DNA of 64,000 bases from NCBI RefSeq assembly GCF_039614725.1, contig NZ_CP154859.1, positions 2,046,001 to 2,110,000 on the forward strand. The letters run 5' to 3'. Source of the DNA: Thauera sp. JM12B12. GTDB taxonomy: Bacteria; Pseudomonadota; Gammaproteobacteria; Burkholderiales; Rhodocyclaceae. Both the position numbers and the translations under genes were made by a program. This document shows, one piece after another, positions 9,399-17,229 of this stretch. How positions within the stretch are numbered: position 1 is the stretch's first letter; every line of letters begins with the position of its first letter. The notes under the pieces are model-generated. The model was not told the DNA's origin, did not search any database, and was given only the letters and a program-made list of their open reading frames with translations.

Positions 9399-10463
9399 AT
9401 GGCCTACATAGAGAAGCGCACCACCAAGAAAGGCACCTCTTACCGGGTGCAGATCCGCATGAAGGGGCACCCCCCCGAGAATGCGAGCTTCGACCGCCTG
9501 ACGGATGCGAAGCGGTGGGCAGCCGAGACCGAAGCGGCAATCAGGCAGGGCAAGCACTTCGGCATTGCCCGCCGCCGCACCTTCACCGAGCTGGCGGACA
9601 AGTACGAAGCCGCGATCACCGATCACCTGAAGTCTATGCAGGCCCGCACCGGGCACCTTGCCTACTGGCGCGAGGAGTTCGACGCGCATAGCCTGGAAGA
9701 TGTGACGTCGGCTCTCATTGCGGACGCTTACGCCAAGCTGCACAAGGACGGCGCCCGCTCCGTGGCGACCGCTAACCGCTACCTCGCCACCCTATCGGCG
9801 TGCTTCACCTTCGCGGTGAAGGAACTCGGCTGGATCGAGCGCAACCCCTGCGCCCGCGTCCGCAAGGGCAAGGAATCGGCAGGCCGCGTGCGTTACCTCA
9901 CTGACGACGAGCGCACCCGCCTGATTGCAGCGTGCAAGGAATCCAGCAACCCGCTGTTGTATCCCGCCTTTGTGGTCGCGCTCTCGACCGGCGCACGGCA
10001 GGGTGAAGTGATGAACCTGCGCTGGCCTCAAGTCGATTTCACCCGGCGCACGATACTGTTGCGCGATGGCGAGACGAAGAACGGGGCAGGGCGCGTGCTA
10101 CCGCTGACGGGCGAAGCCTTCGACCTGCTGCGCGACCGCGCCAAGGTGCGCGACCTCAAGGACGATCGTGTCTTCCCGGTTCCCGCTGAGGGCAGAGGAT
10201 TCGGCAGCCTGCGCACAGCCTGGCTGAAGGCACTCGACCGCGCTGAAGTGCAGGATTTTCGCTGGCATGACCTGAGGCACACCGCCGCAAGCTATCTGAC
10301 GATGGCCGGCATCGGTTCAATGGAAGTCGCCAAGGTGCTAGGCCACAAGACCCTAGCCATGACCGCGCGCTATTCGCACCTGTCGCCGGAGCGGACGGTC
10401 GAGCTTGGCGACGTGCTGGCGCAGCGGTTAGGACTGGCCAGCAAGAAGAACACCGCCGCCTGA
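9399..10463 (+). CDS. int: Tyrosine-type site-specific integrase
   Basis: 354 residues from ATG 9399. The N-terminal part (MAYIEKRTTKKGTSYRVQIR) is an arm-binding-like domain, residues 60-150 are the core-binding SAM-like domain, and the rest is catalytic. Visible catalytic residues are Arg200 (STGARQGEV), His290 and Arg293 (HDLRH), the LGHKTLAMTARYSHL box and its Tyr. It integrates and excises the element at tRNA-Leu. It sits 165 bases from the att site and reads inward. It has its own upstream region with the G-run repeats described separately. Confidence 0.95.
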   Translation: MAYIEKRTTKKGTSYRVQIRMKGHPPENASFDRLTDAKRWAAETEAAIRQGKHFGIARRRTFTELADKYEAAITDHLKSMQARTGHLAYWREEFDAHSLEDVTSALIADAYAKLHKDGARSVATANRYLATLSACFTFAVKELGWIERNPCARVRKGKESAGRVRYLTDDERTRLIAACKESSNPLLYPAFVVALSTGARQGEVMNLRWPQVDFTRRTILLRDGETKNGAGRVLPLTGEAFDLLRDRAKVRDLKDDRVFPVPAEGRGFGSLRTAWLKALDRAEVQDFRWHDLRHTAASYLTMAGIGSMEVAKVLGHKTLAMTARYSHLSPERTVELGDVLAQRLGLASKKNTAA

Positions 10464-10542
10464 CGGACTCAGGCAAGCGGGCCGGCATAGTGTAGAGACC
10501 GTGCCGACCCTGACCATGAAGCAATCACAGGAGAATCACATC

Positions 10543-10875
10543 ATGGCTACCACGAACACTATCACCGACCGCGAGTTTTTCACCTACCCGTTCGTATATG
10601 CGGAGCTTGCAGCCTGCGCGCGGAAGCACGACCCCGAGATGTTCGTCCGCATGGGGCAGATGCTGGACATGTGCCCGTCTCAGACCCTTCGAGGCCTGAG
10701 CTACGCCGCGTTCATGCTTTTGGATATTGACGAGAGCGAGCGCAACCCGCAATGGGCTCTTGCGCAGCAGGCAATCGCGGAACTCTCATCCTTTGTCGCC
10801 GCATTGCTTGAGCACCAGAACGATGCCGCGTGCCTGGAGATCGCCACGGATGAACGAGCCGCCAGACCTGTCTGA
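10543..10875 (+). CDS. Hypothetical protein of the satellite-like element
   Basis: 110 residues starting MATTNTITDREFFTYPFVYAE. ATG 10543 is preceded by AGGAGA at 10529-10534 (8-base spacing), which decides this start over upstream in-frame codons. It is predicted soluble, mostly helical and acidic, with no motif I recognise. It follows the integrase by 79 bases, and a terminator lies directly after it, so it may be the last gene of the integrase transcript. Confidence 0.7.
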   Translation: MATTNTITDREFFTYPFVYAELAACARKHDPEMFVRMGQMLDMCPSQTLRGLSYAAFMLLDIDESERNPQWALAQQAIAELSSFVAALLEHQNDAACLEIATDERAARPV

Positions 10876-10893
10876 TTGACCGCTCGCCACTAC

Positions 10894-10916
10894 GCCCGGA
10901 TTCGTCCGGGCTTTCT
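10894..10916 (+). terminator. Intrinsic terminator
   Basis: A perfect 7-bp stem (GCCCGGA / TCCGGGC) closed by a TTCG tetraloop and followed by TTTCT. It lies 18 bases after the stop of the previous gene and before the start of the next at 10930. The T-tract is short, so termination may be partial. Confidence 0.75.
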
Positions 10917-10929
10917 CATTGAGGGCAAC

Positions 10930-11547
10930 ATGGCCGGCAGGATCACATTCAAGAACGGCATACACCCGTCGCGCGTGGGCGGATGGGAAGAACCCGTAAA
11001 ACTCACTGACGCGCAACTGGCGAGCCTGGGCAACTTCGTCGGCAGGGCGGTCACCGCCGACGAAGTGCTCTACCTCGAGGACATGCTCGAGACGGTCAAG
11101 GGCATCCGTGACGCTGGCGACGACACCAGGGCGCAGGACGTGATAGAGACGCTGGCGGCAATCGCCCGGGCTGACGACGACGCGGTTCATCAGGCGCTAG
11201 ATCACTGCGACGAATTCACCCGGGCAGTGATGACCGACGCGCTACGCCAAATGGGCGAGCCTGTGCCGTGGGAGTTCGCCCGGTTCCGGCCTGCCAAGCT
11301 GAAAGCCGCCGCCGCCTTCGCCCGCGTGCAAGGCAACGATGGCCGGCCTGTGAAAGGCTATCGCATCATCTTCGCCCGCGCCTTCGTCGAGATATGGCTC
11401 GCCATGACCGGCGCACCCGTCAAGCCGTGGGAGGCAGGCGGCAGCGCCTCGCGCGACGTACAGGCGGCACAACTGCTGCTCGACGCGATAGGCGACCCCC
11501 TGAGCGCGTCGCCCGTCGCTAAATTGCTTCGGAAGGTTATCGCCTAA
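10930..11547 (+). CDS. Hypothetical protein of the satellite-like element
   Basis: 205 residues from ATG 10930 (MAGRITFKNGIHPSRVGGWEE), chosen because GAGGG precedes it at 10921-10925 and because the terminator hairpin occupies the sequence upstream. It appears helical and soluble, with an acidic centre (VTADEVLYLEDMLETVKGIRDAGDD). I do not recognise a family. It lies alone between a terminator and the excisionase-like gene. Confidence 0.65.
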   Translation: MAGRITFKNGIHPSRVGGWEEPVKLTDAQLASLGNFVGRAVTADEVLYLEDMLETVKGIRDAGDDTRAQDVIETLAAIARADDDAVHQALDHCDEFTRAVMTDALRQMGEPVPWEFARFRPAKLKAAAAFARVQGNDGRPVKGYRIIFARAFVEIWLAMTGAPVKPWEAGGSASRDVQAAQLLLDAIGDPLSASPVAKLLRKVIA

Positions 11548-11674
11548 CCCGCGCCAATCAAGGCATTCCGGGCAACGATCACCGGAAAGTTAATGCATTA
11601 TTCATAGCCTCAGCATTTCGCCAATCTTCACCGCAACCGGCAATAACCCAAGGCCGGCAAATGGAGATTGCAAA

Positions 11675-11947
11675 ATGCACGTACAGCACGACACCCCCGC
11701 CGCAGCAATTCAACCCCGTCGCCGCGTGGCGACCGTCGCACAACTCGCCGCCGCCTATCCGGTTTTCTCTCAGGCCGCGCTGCGTGATCTGATTTTCAAA
11801 TCTGCCGACCGCTTCAACTCTCGAGGCGATCGTATCCCCGGCAATGGTCTGGCCGAAGCCGGCGCAATTCTTCGCGTCGGTCGCAGGGTGCTTATCGACC
11901 TCGACGCATTCGAGGCATGGCTCGATTCCCGCGCATCTTCGCACTGA
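11675..11947 (+). CDS. Small excisionase-like DNA-binding protein
   Basis: 90 residues. The pattern TVAQLAAAYPVFSQAALRDLIF followed by GRRVLIDLDAFEAWL is that of a winged-helix excisionase/AlpA-like protein: a helix-turn-helix entry, then the strand-plus-helix V-L-I-D-x-x-A-F-x-x-W-L end typical of this group. Such proteins bend att DNA for excision or activate satellite operons. The region upstream (11548-11674) is probably its promoter. Family membership is inferred from the pattern. Confidence 0.6.
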   Translation: MHVQHDTPAAAIQPRRRVATVAQLAAAYPVFSQAALRDLIFKSADRFNSRGDRIPGNGLAEAGAILRVGRRVLIDLDAFEAWLDSRASSH

Positions 11948-11961
11948 GGAGGGCGCAGACC

Positions 11962-12102
11962 ATGCACGCAAAAAATTGGGCGCAAGCCCTATACAAAGCC
12001 GCGCCCCAAGCGAAAACCACTGATCGCAATTCTACCGCATCGCCCGCTGCGTGGATTATCGCCGCCGCCCTCGTTGCACTGATTGGCGAGGTGGCGCGAT
12101 GA
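11962..12102 (+). CDS. Small membrane-spanning protein
   Basis: 46 residues (MHAKNWAQALYKAAPQAK start). ATG 11962 is preceded by AGGAGG at 11946-11951. The C-terminal half, AAWIIAAALVALIGEVA, is a plausible single transmembrane helix. The stop overlaps the start of the primase gene (ATGA at 12099-12102), which supports translation. Function unknown. Confidence 0.5.
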   Translation: MHAKNWAQALYKAAPQAKTTDRNSTASPAAWIIAAALVALIGEVAR

Positions 12103-14231
12103 ATGTCATCTTTTCACCTGATCTGCGGTCTGCGTTTGAACATGCCGGCCTGCCTTTCCCGGATTGCGATCCCGAAGCAGGGCGCATCGTTCGATTCTCG
12201 ACGAACGGCAGGAACGACGATTGCGCCGGCTGGATTCGCGTTTTCGAGGATCAGAACGGCGCGATCTTTGGAGATTGGCGGACCGGCGACAACTTCGTCT
12301 GGCAGCGCGGGCGTGAAGGCCAACCCCGCGATGCTGCGGACTTTGCCGAGATCCGCGCAAAGGCCGATGCAGCCCGCAAGGCGGCAGAGGACGAGCGCGA
12401 GGAAGGCTATCGACAGGCAGCGCGCAAAGCCCTTGCAACATGGCAAGCCGCCGAGCCTGCAAAACATCATGCTTACCTTTCCGCCAAGGGCATCGCACCG
12501 CACATCGCCCGCGAGCGTAACGGCTCGCTGTTGATTCCCGTTTTCGACCAGGACGGCGCGATTCAGTCGATGCAGTCCATTAGCGCGAGCGGTCAAAAGC
12601 TATTCCTGCCCGGCGGGAGGATGGCCGGCGGCTGCTGCTGGATTGGCGAGCCGAGCGAATCCGGCCCGCTGCTGGTGGCAGAAGGTTTTGCAACCGCTGC
12701 AACGCTTCACGAGGCGACCGGCTGGCCGACCTGCGTGGCCTTCAATGCTGGAAACCTTCGAGCGGTCGCGCTCAGCCTGCGCGAGCAATTCCCCCGCGCA
12801 AAGCTGGTGATCTGTGGCGACGACGACAGGCACACCCAAGGCAATCCCGGGCGGACGAAAGCAATCGAGGCCGCGCAAGCTGTAAAGGGCAGCGCGGCTT
12901 TCCCGACCTTCACCGGCGACGAGGGAACGGACTTCAACGACCTAATGCAGCAGGCTGGCAGCGAAGCGGTTAAACGGCAGATCATCGCCAGCATCGAGAA
13001 GCCGGCAGGCGAATCGAGGGCGGTGCACCTCATCAATGGCGCTGCGATCCGACCCGAGCCGATTGACTGGCTTTGGAATGGATGGCTCGCCGCTGGAAAG
13101 TTGCACATCCTGGCAGGCGCACCGGGCACCGGCAAAACGACGCTTGCGCTTGCGCTCGCCGCTGCATTGACGACGTGCGGACGCTGGCCCGATGGGAGCC
13201 GCGTAAAGGACGCTGGAGCGGTTCTAGTCTGGTCTGGGGAGGATGACCCGACCGACACCCTAGCGCCGCGCCTGCTGGCCTGTGGTGCGGATATGAGCCT
13301 GATTCACTTCGTCGGCAGCGTGCGCGACGGCGAGCAGCATCGCCCGTTCGATCCGGCGTCCGATATGCGCGAACTGGCGGAGGCCGCGCGCCGAGTTGGC
13401 AACGTCCGATTGCTGATTACGGACCCGGTAGTTTCGGCGGTTCAAGGTGACTCGCACAACAACGCCGAGACCCGTCGTGCGCTGCAACCCCTCGTTGATC
13501 TGGGGCACGAGATCGGGGCGGCAATCCTGGGCATCAGTCACTTCTCCAAGGGCAGCCAAGGACGCGACCCGACCGAGCGCGTAGCCGGCTCGCTGGCCTT
13601 CGGTGCGCTTGCCCGCGTGGTGCTCGCCGCCGCGAAGGTGCAGGACGATGCAGAGGGGGCAGGGCGTCGAATCCTTGCGCGCGCCAAGTCGAACATCGGC
13701 CCGGACGATGGCGGTTTCTACTACGACCTCGAACAAGTCGAATTGCAGGACTTTGCCGGCGTATGGGCATCGCGCGTCCTGTGGGGCGAGGAAATCGAAG
13801 GCAGCGCCCGCGAAATCCTCGCCGCAGCAGACACCGTTACCGAGCGCGACGAGGACGGCAACGAGGACCGCAACGAGGTAGATAAATGGCTTCGTGACCT
13901 ACTGACCGACGAGGGCGAGATTGCCAAGGCGGACGTAATCAAGGCTGGTCGCGCCTGCGGATTCAAGGAACGGACGATTCAGCACGCCAGAAAGCGAATC
14001 GGCGCAGAAACCAAGATTCACGGATTCGGAAAGGAAAAGGTCTCTGTCTGGTCGCTGCCCATTCGTGCCAACAACTCGACCATGCATGCCAGCCATAAAA
14101 AACATGGCATGAATGGCACGAATGACGATTCGGAACCATTCGTGCCATTTGTGCCATGCGATTTAAGGCTAGAGGAAGGTGGCACGGATGATTGCACGAA
14201 TGACGAGGAGGAGGCCGACGAATGGCTATAA
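12099..14231 (+). CDS. TOPRIM primase / RepA-like AAA helicase fusion
   Basis: 710 residues from ATG 12099, overlapping the previous stop by 4 bases. The N-terminal third resembles phage DNA primase: a DNA-binding-like start, then a TOPRIM-like core (LLVAEGFATAATLHEATGWP ... KLVICGDDDRH). Residues about 330-560 form a RepA/AAA_25 P-loop ATPase with Walker A GAPGTGKTT (340-348) and Walker B RLLITDPV. The C-terminus is a winged-helix-like tail (DLLTDEGEIAKADVIKAGRACGF). This architecture is common in satellites and phages that replicate autonomously. It probably initiates replication at the iteron-like repeats that overlap its own 3' end. Confidence 0.88.
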   Translation: MNVIFSPDLRSAFEHAGLPFPDCDPEAGRIVRFSTNGRNDDCAGWIRVFEDQNGAIFGDWRTGDNFVWQRGREGQPRDAADFAEIRAKADAARKAAEDEREEGYRQAARKALATWQAAEPAKHHAYLSAKGIAPHIARERNGSLLIPVFDQDGAIQSMQSISASGQKLFLPGGRMAGGCCWIGEPSESGPLLVAEGFATAATLHEATGWPTCVAFNAGNLRAVALSLREQFPRAKLVICGDDDRHTQGNPGRTKAIEAAQAVKGSAAFPTFTGDEGTDFNDLMQQAGSEAVKRQIIASIEKPAGESRAVHLINGAAIRPEPIDWLWNGWLAAGKLHILAGAPGTGKTTLALALAAALTTCGRWPDGSRVKDAGAVLVWSGEDDPTDTLAPRLLACGADMSLIHFVGSVRDGEQHRPFDPASDMRELAEAARRVGNVRLLITDPVVSAVQGDSHNNAETRRALQPLVDLGHEIGAAILGISHFSKGSQGRDPTERVAGSLAFGALARVVLAAAKVQDDAEGAGRRILARAKSNIGPDDGGFYYDLEQVELQDFAGVWASRVLWGEEIEGSAREILAAADTVTERDEDGNEDRNEVDKWLRDLLTDEGEIAKADVIKAGRACGFKERTIQHARKRIGAETKIHGFGKEKVSVWSLPIRANNSTMHASHKKHGMNGTNDDSEPFVPFVPCDLRLEEGGTDDCTNDEEEADEWL
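14107..14203. repeat. Iteron-like repeats, candidate replication origin
   Basis: The 11-mer GGCACGAATGA occurs at 14115-14125, inverted at about 14137-14147, as GGCACGGATGA at 14181-14191, and as GCACGAATGA at 14194-14203. A looser copy (GGCATGAATGG) starts at 14107. The first two form a perfect inverted repeat (AATGGCACGAATG / CATTCGTGCCATT). All lie within the last 130 bases of the primase gene, where the encoded residues are low-complexity. Repeated sites beside a primase-helicase suggest an origin. This is inference. Confidence 0.5.
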
Positions 14232-14518
14232 CCGACCTTCTCGACCAGGCCGCAGAGGCCGGCGTGATCTTCGTTTTGAGCGGCAATCGTGTCGGCCTGC
14301 GTGGCGATCCGACTGCGATCAAGGAATGGGCACCTCGCCTGCGAAAGCAGCGCGGCGCAGTCCTGCGTGAGGTGCAGAAGCGGCAGGCCGGAATGCATCG
14401 GATATGGATCATCCGCCCACCGATGCGAGCCGCCTTTACCGTCGCCTGCCCTCAAGGTGCGACCGCCGCAGAGGTGCGCGCGGTGTGGATTAACGCGGAC
14501 GTGGAGCCTCAAGAATGA
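14222..14518 (+). CDS. Small protein with TubC-docking-like N-terminus
   Basis: 98 residues from ATG 14222, overlapping the primase gene by 10 bases. The first 50 residues (TDLLDQAAEAGVIFVLSGNR ... AIKEWAPRLRKQRGAVLREV) have the helix-hairpin-helix look of the TubC N-terminal docking fold, often seen in small phage proteins next to primases. The C-terminal half is basic and aromatic. Role unknown, perhaps a primase partner. The following gene overlaps it by 4 bases. Confidence 0.6.
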   Translation: MAITDLLDQAAEAGVIFVLSGNRVGLRGDPTAIKEWAPRLRKQRGAVLREVQKRQAGMHRIWIIRPPMRAAFTVACPQGATAAEVRAVWINADVEPQE

Positions 14519-14715
14519 AACGGAGAACCCCGACCCCCGCCGCGATCCGCGCGGCATTGGCGGCACAAAGTCTGCGCACGTCCGCACGATGGTTGATCCA
14601 TTGGCGCGACCGCTCGCCGACCGTCGTCAAGTATCAATGGCGCGTCCCGCTGTCGCGCGTTCTGGGCGAGCACGTCGCCTGCGTGGCAGCCGAGCCGCTG
14701 GAGGACGGTCTATGA
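14515..14715 (+). CDS. Hypothetical small basic protein
   Basis: 66 residues from ATG 14515, overlapping the previous stop (ATGA). Rich in Arg (MKRRTPTPAAIRAALAAQSL). No recognised motif. Its place in an unbroken chain of 4-base overlaps is the main reason to call it. Confidence 0.5.
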   Translation: MKRRTPTPAAIRAALAAQSLRTSARWLIHWRDRSPTVVKYQWRVPLSRVLGEHVACVAAEPLEDGL

Positions 14716-14804
14716 AGTCCGCATCGTGGCACCCGCTCTTGACCGCCTTCGTATTCCGGCACTACGTCCCGCACATCGTCGAGCATTTGGAGAATGAGCA
14801 ATGA
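14712..14804 (+). CDS. Possible 30-residue peptide in the overlap chain
   Basis: A short frame, MKSASWHPLLTAFVFRHYV then PHIVEHLENEQ, starts with ATG 14712 overlapping the previous stop and ends at 14804 overlapping the next start (ATGA at both ends). It bridges what would otherwise be an 85-base gap. Existence is inferred only from this coupling. Confidence 0.35.
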   Translation: MKSASWHPLLTAFVFRHYVPHIVEHLENEQ

Positions 14805-15052
14805 GCCTGATCGTTGAAAGATATTTCTCGGCTACGTCGCAACTGGTGGCCGGCTTCCTCGAAAACCTGAAGCACGACGACCCGGCAGGCTATCGACGCT
14901 TGCAAGTCGCAGCGGTCGGCGGCGCAGTGTTCCGGCTCGAAACCGGATTCAGCACGGCGGGAATTCTCGACTGCAAATTGTTCGTGATCGACCCGGCAGG
15001 CAATTCGCTAGAGATCGGCTCAATTGAGGTGCAAAACCATGTTCCCAATTAA
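14801..15052 (+). CDS. Hypothetical protein of the satellite-like element
   Basis: 83 residues from ATG 14801 (MSLIVERYFSATSQLVAGFL), coupled to the preceding frame by ATGA. Predicted alpha/beta and soluble. No family recognised. It is the last gene before the LexA-controlled promoter of the capsid unit and so probably ends the replication transcript. Confidence 0.55.
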   Translation: MSLIVERYFSATSQLVAGFLENLKHDDPAGYRRLQVAAVGGAVFRLETGFSTAGILDCKLFVIDPAGNSLEIGSIEVQNHVPN

Positions 15053-15068
15053 CACAAATGAATTGCGG

Positions 15069-15084
15069 CTGTATATACTTACAG
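15069..15084 (+). promoter_or_regulatory. LexA (SOS) box over the capsid-unit promoter
   Basis: CTGTATATACTTACAG matches the proteobacterial LexA operator (CTG-N10-CAG with the AT-rich TATATA core). It overlaps a TATACT -10 candidate at 15074-15079. A TTAACA at 15049-15054 is a possible -35 with a long spacer of 19 bases. The box lies 150 bases before the capsid start. It implies that the capsid unit is repressed by host LexA and turned on by DNA damage, when helper or resident prophages are also induced. Confidence 0.75.
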
Positions 15085-15234
15085 TGCGACCAACCCAAAC
15101 GCGGGATGCGCAAGGGTGATCGCGTCGAAACCGCTGCTGCTGCGGCAGCGTTTCGATTGTCTTACTGCCGGCACGCGGGATGCGGAGGGCGAACAAGCAG
15201 CACCATTCCATAAGCATCCCAAAAGGTACGCAAA
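15085..15234 (+). promoter_or_regulatory. Structured leader of the capsid gene
   Basis: 150 bases without a reading frame of note. ACGCGGGATGCG occurs twice (15099-15110 and 15173-15184), flanking a stem-loop whose outer arms are TCGAAAC (15125-15131) and GTTTCGA (15150-15156), with a GC-rich CGCTGC/GCAGCG inner stem. This may be a 5' UTR control structure or a small RNA. The ribosome binding site before ATG 15235 is weak (AAAAGGTACGCAAAATG). Confidence 0.4.
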
Positions 15235-16290
15235 ATGACTGAATTTCAGGAAGTGATCGAAGGCATCGGAAAAGCCTTTGATGAGTTCAAGGCCGACCAG
15301 GCCGCCCGCCTCGACGACATCGAGAAGCGCATGAATCGCCCGGGTGCACCGGGCAACGCCGACACCAAGCCGCGCATGCTCAAGGCTGTAGATGGCCGCG
15401 AGTATCCGATCATCGGCAAGGGTGACCGGCTCGCAGACCGCAAGAGCGAAAACGCTGATTTCTCGATTGGCGAGTTCTGCCGCGAGCAAATCATCGGCAG
15501 CCGCAAGGCAATCGGCAGCGGTCCTGCGTTGGTGCCGACCGGCCTCTCCGATGCGTTCATCGACGACATCCGGGCGCAGACCGTGATCGTGGAGGCCGGC
15601 GCGCAGACCGTCATCATCGACGGCCCGCGAACCTTCGCTAAGATCACCCAAGACCCGACGGTCCATCAGCACACCGAGAACACCGACGACATCGTCGAAT
15701 CGGACATGACCGCTGCCCCGGTTACGGTCGATCCGAAACTGTTGGTCGCGCTGGTCCCGCTGTCGGAGGAAGTGGTGCAGGACTCGCCCAACCTCGACGC
15801 ACTGCTCCGTGTGAGTCTGGCCGGCGCCTTCGCGCAGAAGCTGGAAGCCCTGATCCTGGCCAAACTGGCAGCCGATGCGAACATCCCCGATTCGGCAGCC
15901 GGTCAAGACCCTGCGCTGTGGGCGAAGGTGATGGAGGCAATCTCGGCGGCAATGACCGCAGGGCAGCCCCTGCCGCGAGCGATGATCTCGGCAGCCGCCG
16001 ACTACATGGCCCGCGCTGCACAGTTGGCCTCGACCGCTGGTTCCTGGCTTGGCAAGCCGCCCGCCCTGGCGAACATGCTGGAACTGCCGACCTCGAACCT
16101 CGCAGCAGGTACGGGATTCTTTGGCGACTTCTCGCGCGGTCTGCTGATCGCGGCACGCTCCGAGCTGCGCCTCGAGGTGATCCGCTGGAAGGCCGCAACC
16201 AAGGCGCAGCATGCCCTCGTTGCACATGCCCGGATGGATGGCTACGTGGTGCAGCCTAAGGCGCTGTTCCGCCAACTCAAGACCGTTTAA
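15235..16290 (+). CDS. HK97-fold phage major capsid protein
   Basis: 351 residues. The N-terminal 60 residues (FQEVIEGIGKAFDEFKADQAARLDDIEKRM) form a coiled-coil delta-like region. The rest follows the HK97 capsid pattern: ALVPTGLSDAFIDDIRAQTVIVEAGA, then HTENTDDIVESDMT, then VTVDPKLLVALVPLSEEVVQDSPN (the P-domain signature), ending in a variable A-domain. A delta-domain normally needs a maturation protease, but none is encoded nearby. The capsid gene stands alone: no portal, terminase, protease or head-tail gene flanks it. It either builds particles with helper components or remodels helper capsids. Confidence 0.85.
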   Translation: MTEFQEVIEGIGKAFDEFKADQAARLDDIEKRMNRPGAPGNADTKPRMLKAVDGREYPIIGKGDRLADRKSENADFSIGEFCREQIIGSRKAIGSGPALVPTGLSDAFIDDIRAQTVIVEAGAQTVIIDGPRTFAKITQDPTVHQHTENTDDIVESDMTAAPVTVDPKLLVALVPLSEEVVQDSPNLDALLRVSLAGAFAQKLEALILAKLAADANIPDSAAGQDPALWAKVMEAISAAMTAGQPLPRAMISAAADYMARAAQLASTAGSWLGKPPALANMLELPTSNLAAGTGFFGDFSRGLLIAARSELRLEVIRWKAATKAQHALVAHARMDGYVVQPKALFRQLKTV

Positions 16291-16414
16291 CCACCGTAGC
16301 GCGGACGGGGCGCAAGCCAAAGCCGCGACGGGTATTAGCCGTGAGTGTCCCGTTTCTGAATAACCACGGCGGCAAGGGGCGGACGCATTGCCCGCTGACC
16401 TTGCCAACCCTCAG

Positions 16415-16442
16415 CGCCCGGGCCTTCGAGCCTGGGCGTTTT
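16415..16442 (+). terminator. Intrinsic terminator after the capsid gene
   Basis: A 9-bp stem CGCCCGGGC / GCCTGGGCG (one G-T pair) with a six-base loop, followed by TTTT at 16439-16442. It sits 125 bases after the capsid stop and 17 bases before the next start. Confidence 0.75.
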
Positions 16443-16458
16443 CACGTCTGGAGTGACC

Positions 16459-16647
16459 ATGTACGCAACCAAGAGCCGCCGCGAAGTCATCAAGGATCTG
16501 ATCGAGCAACGAGGACTTACGCTAACCCAAGTGGGCAAGGTCTGGCGCATCCGTGGATTCGGCGTGCATATCGACACGCTCGACCTGCAAAACGTCCTGC
16601 CTGACCAGTTGCAGCCCTATCAGCAGCGGAAGGGCAGGCAGTGGTGA
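16459..16647 (+). CDS. Hypothetical protein, 62 residues
   Basis: ATG 16459, starting MYATKSRREVIKDLIEQRGL and continuing VGKVWRIRGFGVHIDTLDL. Basic with a short beta-rich centre. The stop (16645-16647) overlaps the next start (GTG 16644). No family recognised. DNA binding is possible from its charge and size, but I see no HTH signature. Confidence 0.5.
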   Translation: MYATKSRREVIKDLIEQRGLTLTQVGKVWRIRGFGVHIDTLDLQNVLPDQLQPYQQRKGRQW

Positions 16648-16934
16648 GCCTGGAGGACTGCGCCGCCGAGCTAAGCCTATGGGGCGCAGTGGTCGCGCAA
16701 CTGATCGAGGACGCGCTCGACTATCGCCGGCTCGGACCTGACCGGCATGGCTTTCGCGAGGAAGCGCACCACGCACTGAACCGACCTGGGCCGATGCTGC
16801 AACGCCTGACCGGGCTGGCCGGCGTTGATCCTGACACGGTGCTGACGTGCTACCAGCGCAGGCTAGGGGATATGCGCCCCGAAATGTCTGGAGCATCGAA
16901 CCCGGGAACCGCACGGTTAGCCTTTCAACCATAA
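16644..16934 (+). CDS. Hypothetical helical protein, 96 residues
   Basis: GTG 16644 (or 16641) start, LEDCAAELSLWGAVVAQLIE onwards. Helical, acidic at the N-terminus, basic at the C-terminus. Coupled to the preceding gene by overlap. I do not recognise it. Confidence 0.5.
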   Translation: MSLEDCAAELSLWGAVVAQLIEDALDYRRLGPDRHGFREEAHHALNRPGPMLQRLTGLAGVDPDTVLTCYQRRLGDMRPEMSGASNPGTARLAFQP

Positions 16935-16974
16935 ACGTGGTCTTTTTAGGTCGACTCCCCGGAGGATTCCCCCG

Positions 16975-17229
16975 ATGACGGAGAATTGCAGAGTCTGCGG
17001 AAAGCCCCTAGAACGGCCCGCACGCGGTCGCAGGAAGGTCTATTGCAGCATCCCATGCCGACGCGCTCAGGAAGTCGCTATCGACCGATTACGGGGCAGG
17101 CTGGCGGACGTGCAAGGCAAGATCGAGCGTTACACCGCGCACCCGTCGGCGTGGGGCAATCACCAGCTACCGATCCTGCTGCCCAAGCGCGAGCGCATCC
17201 TCGAGGAGCTTGCGATGCTGACGGGGTAG
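16975..17229 (+). CDS. Small zinc-finger-like protein
   Basis: 84 residues from ATG 16975. CRVCGKPLERPARGRRKVYC followed by SIPCRR gives a CxxC ... CxxxC arrangement with basic residues between, as in phage HNH-like and zinc-ribbon proteins, followed by a long helix (IDRLRGRLADVQGKIERYT). No HNH catalytic His/Asn is visible, so nucleic-acid binding is more likely than cleavage. A GGAGG lies upstream of the start. Confidence 0.55.
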   Translation: MTENCRVCGKPLERPARGRRKVYCSIPCRRAQEVAIDRLRGRLADVQGKIERYTAHPSAWGNHQLPILLPKRERILEELAMLTG

